Shown here one piece after another: positions 7,692-13,020 of a stretch of 13,020 nt of DNA. Every line of letters starts with the position of its first letter. Positions within the stretch are counted from its first letter, which is position 1. The stretch is from positions 1-13,020 of the forward strand of contig CAYPZI010000078.1 in NCBI GenBank assembly GCA_964415185.1, given 5' to 3'. The notes beneath the pieces are model-generated. The model was given only the letters and a program-made list of their open reading frames with translations. It was not told where the DNA came from and ran no database searches. The translations under genes and the position numbers were made by a program. This stretch comes from CAYVBJ01 sp964415185 (GTDB taxonomy: Bacteria; Bacteroidota; Rhodothermia; Balneolales; Balneolaceae).

Positions 7692-7753
7692 GAACGTCCG
7701 TTTTTTATGTCATGGAAACTGTGAAAGATATGTCCATTTAGTGGGTTCAAGTG

Positions 7754-8245
7754 TCAATATTCTTCATTTAGTATCGCAATCGCGGCAGATAACTGATGCA
7801 GATGCCCGGGTTCCTGGATCCATGCAATAAGCGATGGATCGGATTTTCGTATCAACACCAAAGATGCACCATAAATCGAGTTATTACTGTGTAGTGGCGG
7901 TAAGTCATTATTCTCGAATTTATTAAGAGTAATATTTCTGCCGCAGAGTAACAAGTCTATACTTCCTTTGTTAAGCCATTTGACTGCATCATCAGTATTT
8001 ATACATGGTATGATGACGGCTTCCTGTCCCAGGCCGTCTCTTAAACTTTTGGCTGTTTCATCACATTTATCTACAGATGCAGAAAGGATTAGTATTGTTC
8101 TTGGATTACCGGATTGTATTTTTGCGTCGCCTGTAGGATCTTTAAAACCAGGCTTTGCAATAAGGCCTGCTTCCAGGCGGACATATTCAGAAGGATATGC
8201 AGGGCTGGACTTATTTTTGTCTTGTTTGGAATCAAATTCAGCCAT
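7754..8245 (-). CDS. Small protein with a degenerate receiver-like domain
   Basis: 163 residues, soluble. A polar N-terminal tail of about 45 residues is followed by TILILSASVDKCDETAKSLR, then an alternating strand/helix pattern: IDLLLCGRNIT, ASLVLIRKS and a helical end (HLHQLSAAIAILNEEY). This resembles a CheY-like receiver fold. The acidic pair after strand 1 is replaced by serine/alanine, and the usual phosphoacceptor aspartate after strand 3 is missing (LLLCGRN). If the fold assignment is right, it is a pseudo-receiver that cannot be phosphorylated in the normal way and may act by protein binding. It is the first gene of the operon, ahead of the GAF/PP2C phosphatase. No clear Shine-Dalgarno is visible. 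Fold assignment is inference; the gene itself is well supported by its place in the operon. Confidence 0.7.
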   Translation of the reverse strand: MAEFDSKQDKNKSSPAYPSEYVRLEAGLIAKPGFKDPTGDAKIQSGNPRTILILSASVDKCDETAKSLRDGLGQEAVIIPCINTDDAVKWLNKGSIDLLLCGRNITLNKFENNDLPPLHSNNSIYGASLVLIRKSDPSLIAWIQEPGHLHQLSAAIAILNEEY

Positions 8246-8272
8246 TCGTATTAAAATTAAAAATTTTTATAG

Positions 8273-8295
8273 TCCGGTCTTATATGGTATCCGGA
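8273..8295. promoter_or_regulatory. Short inverted repeat before the signalling operon
   Basis: TCCGG (8273-8277) and CCGGA (8291-8295) face each other across 13 bases, 28-50 bases upstream of the first ATG of the operon. This could be an operator. Arms of five bases are weak evidence. Confidence 0.2.
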
Positions 8296-8333
8296 AAAGA
8301 AAAGTATTAAAACAGTAAATGAAAGATTTGCTG

Positions 8334-8352
8334 GCAGGTCGCAAAGTATTGA
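8334..8352 (-). promoter_or_regulatory. Shared upstream motif, copy 1 (signalling operon)
   Basis: On the minus strand: TCAA, three variable bases, TTTGCGACC, one variable base, GC. It lies 89 bases upstream of the start of the receiver-like gene. The same 19-base pattern, 15 positions identical and same orientation, occurs at 9370-9388 upstream of the exported-protein gene. It may be a regulator site or an upstream promoter element. I could not fit a convincing promoter -10/-7 box at standard spacing. Confidence 0.4.
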
Positions 8353-8386
8353 TTTCTCGTCCTTATTTTTTCTTTTTATAAATAAA

Positions 8387-8420
8387 GATCCTGCAGCTTT
8401 TCAGGCCAGGCTACAGGATC
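8387..8420 (-). terminator. Probable rho-independent terminator of the exported-protein gene
   Basis: GATCCTGTAGC and GCTGCAGGATC on the minus strand form an 11-bp stem with one G-U pair and a 12-base loop, followed by TTTATTTAT. It lies 57 bases after the TAA of the 9239-8478 gene and would separate that gene from the signalling operon. The stem is strong but the T tract is interrupted. Confidence 0.65.
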
Positions 8421-8434
8421 ATTTAAAAAACTGC

Positions 8435-8459
8435 TTTAACCTGAATAATCCGGGTTAAA
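8435..8459. other. Second small hairpin after the exported-protein gene
   Basis: TTTAACC (8435-8441) and GGTTAAA (8453-8459) form a 7-bp stem with an 11-base loop, starting 18 bases after the stop codon on the minus strand. No T tract follows, so it is more likely an RNA-stabilising 3' hairpin than a terminator. Confidence 0.35.
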
Positions 8460-8477
8460 TAAGCTTTACAGCCTTTT

Positions 8478-9239
8478 TTATTCCCAGGTCCTGAATATGG
8501 ATTCGGCAAAATAGGCACGGGGGTTTTTACAAGTTGCAACCGAATTCATTTTTTGCTCGTACTTTTCCCCGATTTTGTAAAAGTTTTGAGCCATGTTGCC
8601 ACGATGCTCAAAACTCTGCCACCAGAGAGTAGTGATAAAATCAAAGTCTATATCTTCAAATCCCAGATAAGGTACCTGTAAATGCAGTCCGTAACCGCCC
8701 ATCCCTGTTTCAGCTATCATTTCTGCGGCTTCTTTGTGAACCTCTACGGCATAATCCATTGAAACACCTTCGTTCAGTTTACAGTCAATCAGTTGCACGG
8801 GAAAACGGGCATCCTGCCTTTCATTTTCAATTAAATCATCAACGATGATATGGTCCATGGTGGCAACTGTCGTCCTGCATGTAGCAGGGTCGTTTTCATT
8901 ATCTTCGTCTATGTATTTATTTACGTAGTTGCCATATTCCTTGTAAAGCTCTTCACCGTTCGGCCAAACCCCGGCCAGGATATGGGTAAAGTCTTGCGAA
9001 CGCTCACCGGCTATTAATGGACGCATCAGATATTGATTGTACTTGCTTCCGTCAGCTTGTACTTTTTCTCCGTATTCCTTCGCATTTTCAATAACATCCT
9101 GAAATGTAAATCCATCTTTCAGGTTACATATGATATACTCCATCCGGACATTCTCTTCGGTTTCCTGTGCAACAACTTCTGCAGGCTGAAATGAAGAGAT
9201 AAACCAGAGTAATCCCATTGTTGTTATTACAATTTTCAT
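8478..9239 (-). CDS. Exported protein with two tandem ABM-like repeats and paired cysteines
   Basis: 253 residues. An N-terminal signal peptide (MKIVITTMGLLWFISSF) ends at VVA|QE, cleaving after about residue 24; no lipobox cysteine, so a soluble periplasmic or secreted protein. The mature part is an internal duplication. Half 1 (about 34-131) contains EYIICNLKDGFTFQDV, RPLIAGERSQDF and ATCRTTVATMDHI; half 2 (about 148-247) contains VQLIDCKLNEGVSMDYAV, VPYLGFEDIDFDF and ATCKNPRAYFAESI. Each half has one cysteine near its start and one near its end (C38/C121 and C153/C237; 83 and 84 apart), which suggests a disulfide in each half. TTLWWQSFEHRGNM resembles the LS.TIW region of ABM-like folds, so a ferredoxin-like barrel is likely, but catalysis is unproven. 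It is monocistronic, with its own terminator-like hairpin downstream. Confidence 0.72.
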   Translation of the reverse strand: MKIVITTMGLLWFISSFQPAEVVAQETEENVRMEYIICNLKDGFTFQDVIENAKEYGEKVQADGSKYNQYLMRPLIAGERSQDFTHILAGVWPNGEELYKEYGNYVNKYIDEDNENDPATCRTTVATMDHIIVDDLIENERQDARFPVQLIDCKLNEGVSMDYAVEVHKEAAEMIAETGMGGYGLHLQVPYLGFEDIDFDFITTLWWQSFEHRGNMAQNFYKIGEKYEQKMNSVATCKNPRAYFAESIFRTWE

Positions 9240-9369
9240 AGTTTGTCAGGTTATTTAACGATTGTGATTGTTTTATTGAATCCAGCCTTTTTTATAAGCA
9301 AATTAAAATTCACTTTATGAATTAAAGACTGATTCTAATTTAGATATACTATTTGATAATGCGTTGTAT

Positions 9370-9388
9370 GCTGGTCGCAAATATTTGA
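9370..9388 (-). promoter_or_regulatory. Shared upstream motif, copy 2 (exported-protein gene)
   Basis: On the minus strand: TCAA, three variable bases, TTTGCGACC, one variable base, GC, located 131 bases upstream of the ATG at 9239. It matches copy 1 at 8334-8352 in sequence and orientation relative to its gene. Similarity extends a little further upstream (TTGA..TC..GTC read on the plus strand). It could also serve the divergent tricorn gene. Confidence 0.4.
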
Positions 9389-9397
9389 CCTCAGGTC
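9387..9397. promoter_or_regulatory. Short palindrome GACCT-C-AGGTC
   Basis: Five-base perfect arms around one central base, overlapping the end of the shared motif in the divergent spacer. Possibly half of an operator for a dimeric regulator. Short enough to occur by chance. Confidence 0.25.
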
Positions 9398-9588
9398 TTC
9401 TTGTAATTCAAAGATTATGTCTTCATCACACGGCAGAAAAACATTTTTAAAAATCACAGGAATAAAGTTGTGGCTATCCGAAGTAATTAATTGCATCAAA
9501 TTCGTAACTTATCCTTCGTTTAATTTTACCGATTTTTGTAATGATCACGTATTTTCAGCTTTTAATTTTCTAAAAAACATTTATTCCC

Positions 9589-12500
9589 ATGAAACCGGTC
9601 TTTTTAATCTGCTCTTTTATTCTGTTCTTATCATCAACTGCCTATTCCATTGAATCGCCCAAATGGCTCCGGTATCCATCTATTTCACCAGACGGGAAAA
9701 ATATAGTTTTCACATACAAGGGAGATTTGTATAAGGTTGCCACTCGCGGAGGCGTTGCCCGTCAACTGACTTTCCATGATGCTCATGACTACATGCCGGT
9801 CTGGAGCAATGACGGACGCAAGATTGCTTTTGCTTCCGACAGATACGGAAATTTTGATATCTTTTTGATGGATGCAGAAGGAGGGCCTGCAACCAGGCTT
9901 ACATGGCACTCGAATGATGAGAGCCCTTTTACGTTCTCACATGATGATGAAAATGTGATTTTTGGGGGGGCGCGCCAGGACAAAGCCGAACACCGGCAGT
10001 TCCCCACAGCTTCGCAACCAGAACTCTACAAGGTTCCCGTCTCTTCAGGCAGAGTTGACCAGGTTTTTACTATCCCGGCAGAATATGTCCAGGTGAGCGG
10101 AGACGGTTCCAAAATGATTTACCACGATAAAAAAGGAGGGGAGAGTGAATGGAGAAAACATCATAAATCAGCTATAACCAGAGATCTGTGGATCTATGAT
10201 TCGGAAAGTAATGAACACACCATGCTTACGGATTCAGGTTGGGAAGACCGTCACCCGGTATTCAGCCCGGATGAGCAAAGCCTTTATTACCTGAGTGAAG
10301 AAAACGGAAGTTTTAATGTATTTAAGATGGATCTTCTAAATCCGGATAACAGGCAACAGATAACCGATTTTGATTTTCATCCGGTTCGTTTTCTAAGCCA
10401 TGGCAGCGGAGTACTTGCTTTTGGATTCGATGGTGAACTCTACACAATGAGAGAAGGAGAGGAGCCGCAAAAAGTGAATGTGATTATCAGAACCCAGGCA
10501 AACAGTAATCCGGATAAATTCATTACTATCAACGGGGGAGTACAGGAGATGGATATCTCTCCGAATGGAAAAGAGATCGCATTTATCGCCCGCGGTGAAG
10601 TTTTTGTGACCTCGGTTGATGGTTCACTTACCAAGAGAATCACAGATACTGCTGAAGCAGAACGCTTTGTCACCTTTTCTCCGGATGGGAAAGCAGTGGT
10701 TTATGCATCCGAGCGTAATGGAAGATGGAGTATCTTTCAGTCGAAAAAAACAAGAGATGAAGAACCTCTCTTTTATGCTTCAACACTGATTGAGGAAGAA
10801 GTGCTGGTCAGCGATAGCCTCGACAACTACCAGCCTGCTTTTTCGCCTGATGGAAAGAAACTGGCTTTTATAGCAGGAAGGCGAACACTTAGGGTAATAA
10901 ACCTCGATTCCGGCGAAACAGTCAATTTACTTAGTCCCGATGACCTGTTTCATATGCGTGACGGTGACCAGTATTTCACCTGGAGCCCCGACAGTAACTG
11001 GCTGTTGGTTGGATGGCGAAAGGTATTGCACAACGCGGAAGTTCTGCTTCTCGCCGCTGATGGAAGTGAAAGAATCAATCTCACCGAAAGCGGGTATATG
11101 GATATGACACCGAAATGGGTGAATGAGGGCAGCCAAATGTTATGGTTTACAAATCGCGACGGACTGAAAAGCTACGCAACCAGCGGAAGCACCGAACGTG
11201 ACGTTTACGCCATGTTTTTTACCCAGAAGGCCTGGGATGAGTATAATTTGACCGAAGAGGAGAAAAAACTGAAAAAAGATATCGAAGAAGTTACCAAAGA
11301 TGAAGATGACCCTGATAAAAAAGATGAACGAGAAGAGGTAACAGAACTCGAATTCGACAAAGAAAGAATGAAAGATCAGATTATAAGGCTGACCATTCAC
11401 TCAAGTACCCTGGCTGATGCCGTACTATCAAAAGACGGCGAAAAACTCTATTACCTGGCACAGTTTGAGGATAATTTCAACCTGTGGGAAACTGATCTCA
11501 GAACCCGCGACACCAAAATGGCTATCCGTCTGAATACAGGATTCGGAAGCCTTCACTGGGATAAAAAAATGGAACATCTTTACCTGTTGAGCCGCGGTTC
11601 CGTTTCTAAACTGGATCTGTCAGGTGGGAATTCAAAACCCGTTAAAATTGCAGGCGAAATGGATATTGATGAGGTAAAGGAACGTGAACAGATGTTTGAG
11701 CATGTTTATATCCGAACCAAAAATATTTTTTACGAACCGACTTTTCACGGGAATGACTTGGATATGCTCTACAATGAGTATCAAAAATACCTTCCTCACC
11801 TTGGCAATTCCTACGAATTTGCCGAAATGGTTTCGGAAATGCTGGGTGAGCTGAATGTTTCTCATGCCGGGGCTCGCTACAGCCGCAGCATCGACAACCC
11901 GGATGCTACTGCCTCGTTGGGAATTTTCCGTGATTACGAACATGAGGGAAATGGAATCATGATTGCAGAGGTAATCAAAGGTGGCCCGCTTGACAAAGCT
12001 TTATTCAACATTGAGCCGGGTATGGTTATCGAGCGTATTGACGGTGACCTCGTGGCACCTGACCGTGATATCGCCTCTTTTCTAAACCGGAAAGCCGGAG
12101 ATTTTGTACTGCTTGAGATTTCAGATCCGGAAAATAAGGAGATCAGACAAATCAGGGTTAAACCTATATCTCTGGGAGAAGAGCGTGGATTGCTCTATCA
12201 ACGATTTATTCACATTAACGAGGAGGAAGTGGATGACAAGAGCAACAGCCGGCTTGGCTATGTTCACATCCCGGGAATGGGCGACGGCCCCTTCAGAAAT
12301 GTAATTCAGGACATGCTGGGTAAATACAGCGATCGTGAAGCTGTCATCGTAGATACACGTTTTAACGGGGGCGGCGATCTTGTAGCCGACCTGGCTATGT
12401 TTTTTACAGGCACTGAGTTTAATACCTATGCCACTGCTGCCAAGGATGTTGGAGGTGAACCGACGTCAAGATGGACCAAACCTACCCTGAGCCTCATCAA

Positions 12501-12789
12501 TGAAGCGATGTACTCGGATGGCCACTGTTATGCAAGCGCCTATACGGAACTGGAGATTGGCCTGACGGTAGGTATGCCGGTACCGGGCACTTGCAGTTTT
12601 GCAGGCTGGGAAGGCCTTCCGGATGGAACGAGATGGGGCGTGGTGCCTGTAAGCGCAAAGAATATGTCAGGCGAATGGATGGAAAACAACCAGACCGAAC
12701 CGATAATCAGGGTTAAAAATATGCCTGGCATTATCGACAACGGCAGAGACCAACAGCTTGAACGGGCGATAGAGGAACTATTGGATTAA
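9589..12789 (+). CDS. Exported tricorn protease homologue (peptidase family S41)
   Basis: 1066 residues, close to the 1071 of Thermoplasma tricorn. A signal peptide (MKPVFLICSFILFLSSTAYS) directs it to the periplasm, unlike the cytosolic archaeal enzyme. Residues about 25-540 are WD40-like/PD40 beta-propeller repeats (for example PSISPDGKNIVF, PVWSNDGRKIAFASD, PAFSPDGKKLAFIAG). A highly charged insert at about 555-590 (EEEKKLKKDIEEV) is usual in bacterial homologues. A C1-like region, a PDZ domain (about 775-848) and the S41 core (about 885-1050) follow. The catalytic residues match by motif and spacing: H759 in NVSHAG, nucleophile S976 in YSDGH, and E1037 in NQTEPII (archaeal H746, S965, E1023). 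FNGGG at 925-929 lies in the oxyanion region. It likely degrades peptides in the periplasm. No partner peptidase is adjacent, and no ribosome site is visible before the ATG. Confidence 0.93.
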   Translation: MKPVFLICSFILFLSSTAYSIESPKWLRYPSISPDGKNIVFTYKGDLYKVATRGGVARQLTFHDAHDYMPVWSNDGRKIAFASDRYGNFDIFLMDAEGGPATRLTWHSNDESPFTFSHDDENVIFGGARQDKAEHRQFPTASQPELYKVPVSSGRVDQVFTIPAEYVQVSGDGSKMIYHDKKGGESEWRKHHKSAITRDLWIYDSESNEHTMLTDSGWEDRHPVFSPDEQSLYYLSEENGSFNVFKMDLLNPDNRQQITDFDFHPVRFLSHGSGVLAFGFDGELYTMREGEEPQKVNVIIRTQANSNPDKFITINGGVQEMDISPNGKEIAFIARGEVFVTSVDGSLTKRITDTAEAERFVTFSPDGKAVVYASERNGRWSIFQSKKTRDEEPLFYASTLIEEEVLVSDSLDNYQPAFSPDGKKLAFIAGRRTLRVINLDSGETVNLLSPDDLFHMRDGDQYFTWSPDSNWLLVGWRKVLHNAEVLLLAADGSERINLTESGYMDMTPKWVNEGSQMLWFTNRDGLKSYATSGSTERDVYAMFFTQKAWDEYNLTEEEKKLKKDIEEVTKDEDDPDKKDEREEVTELEFDKERMKDQIIRLTIHSSTLADAVLSKDGEKLYYLAQFEDNFNLWETDLRTRDTKMAIRLNTGFGSLHWDKKMEHLYLLSRGSVSKLDLSGGNSKPVKIAGEMDIDEVKEREQMFEHVYIRTKNIFYEPTFHGNDLDMLYNEYQKYLPHLGNSYEFAEMVSEMLGELNVSHAGARYSRSIDNPDATASLGIFRDYEHEGNGIMIAEVIKGGPLDKALFNIEPGMVIERIDGDLVAPDRDIASFLNRKAGDFVLLEISDPENKEIRQIRVKPISLGEERGLLYQRFIHINEEEVDDKSNSRLGYVHIPGMGDGPFRNVIQDMLGKYSDREAVIVDTRFNGGGDLVADLAMFFTGTEFNTYATAAKDVGGEPTSRWTKPTLSLINEAMYSDGHCYASAYTELEIGLTVGMPVPGTCSFAGWEGLPDGTRWGVVPVSAKNMSGEWMENNQTEPIIRVKNMPGIIDNGRDQQLERAIEELLD

Positions 12790-13020
12790 AGTCAAGAGAG
12801 TTGAGTAAGTAGTGTCGGGGCGAGTTGTATTCAGATTATCGAATTGCGTTTTACTACCCAGAGGTTGTCCAAAAAGTATAGCTGGCTGCAAACCGACTTT
12901 AATTTTTTAGTTTAATTTTAAATAGATTTATAGGGGTTCTTCGTGTTGCTTCGTGCCTGCGCACGGGAGTGCTTCTGCACGCAGGCGTGACTTCGCGACT
13001 TCGTGGCGAAAACCGGCACT
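12790..13020. other. Gene-free right edge ending in repeat-like sequence
   Basis: No open frame with family features starts here. About 12790-12930 is AT-rich and holds no clear terminator for the tricorn gene. The rest (about 12936-13013) contains repeated TTCGTG words and a strong hairpin. It continues past the window edge. Confidence 0.5.
12955..12986. repeat. Compound palindrome within a TTCGTG-rich intergenic repeat
   Basis: GCCTGCG (12955-12961) and CGCAGGC (12980-12986) form an outer stem. Inside are two mutually exclusive small hairpins that share GTGC: GCAC-GGGA-GTGC (12961-12972) and GTGC-TTCT-GCAC (12969-12980). TTCGTG occurs at 12940, 12950 and about 13000 around it, ending in TTCGTGGCGAAAA. 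It looks like a palindromic unit inserted in a dispersed intergenic repeat; there is no T tract to make it a terminator. Confidence 0.5.

Larger units (their letters stand above)
9240..9588. other. Divergent intergenic region between the exported-protein and tricorn genes
   Basis: 349 AT-rich bases between two genes pointing away from each other, so at least one promoter for each should lie here. I see the shared motif at 9370-9388 and an overlapping palindrome at 9387-9397. I found no box pair that fits the Bacteroidota TTTG / TAnnTTTG promoter pattern well; GATTTTTG near 9530-9537 (one mismatch, plus strand) is the nearest candidate for the tricorn gene. A 78-codon plus-strand frame inside it has no family features. 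Confidence 0.5.

Noticed and set aside
8246..8333. Promoter boxes for the signalling operon
   Set aside because: AT-rich words such as TATAAAAAT are present, but no TTTG / TAnnTTTG or TTGACA / TATAAT pair at accepted spacing could be fitted.
9417..9653. 78-codon plus-strand open frame ahead of the tricorn gene
   Set aside because: It overlaps the tricorn signal-peptide region in another frame, is phenylalanine-rich as AT-rich spacer tends to be, and has no ribosome site.
12858..12878. GAGGTTGTCCAAAAAGTA-like segment resembling an insertion-sequence end
   Set aside because: No transposase, no second inverted end and no target duplication are visible, so the resemblance is not enough.

Overview
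The window reads as chromosomal sequence from a Gram-negative member of the Bacteroidota/Balneolota/Rhodothermota group. The evidence is a DUF6090-type membrane protein, an exported bacterial tricorn protease, a PknB-like kinase fused to TolB-like and TPR domains, weak Shine-Dalgarno sequences before most genes, and AT-rich spacers with interspersed palindromic repeats. No phylogenetic marker gene is present, so this placement is inference. No RNA gene, CRISPR array, intact transposase or phage gene was seen.

Left part (1-2541, all minus strand). A DUF6090-like gene runs off the left edge (330 to 1). A 360-base gene-free spacer (331-690) follows; it holds three related REP-like units and a short copy of the DUF6090 gene start. 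Next is a two-gene unit: a P-loop sulfotransferase (2326-1703), then an extended SDR/NAD-dependent epimerase-like reductase (1641-691). The spacer 2327-2584 holds a short coding-like tail (2541-2398) that may be a gene relic.

Centre (8245-2585, minus strand). Five genes lie head to tail with gaps of 62, 17, 27 and 17 bases. They encode a degenerate receiver-like protein, a GAF plus SpoIIE/PP2C phosphatase, a cytoplasmic protein with two tandem ABM-like (dimeric alpha/beta barrel) domains, a membrane Ser/Thr kinase with TolB-like and TPR regions, and a 110-residue four-cysteine protein. It looks like one signalling operon that pairs a protein kinase with a phosphatase. No STAS anti-sigma antagonist or HATPase switch kinase is encoded alongside. 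This is the most interesting part of the window.

Right part. A minus-strand gene (9239-8478) encodes an exported protein that is also internally duplicated and also 253 residues long; each half carries a similarly spaced cysteine pair. A terminator-like hairpin (8387-8420) separates it from the operon. The upstream regions of this gene and of the operon share a 19-base motif (15 identical positions), suggesting co-regulation. Divergently, 9589-12789 encodes an exported tricorn protease with its full catalytic set. The right edge (12790-13020) has no gene and ends in a hairpin-rich, repeat-like segment.
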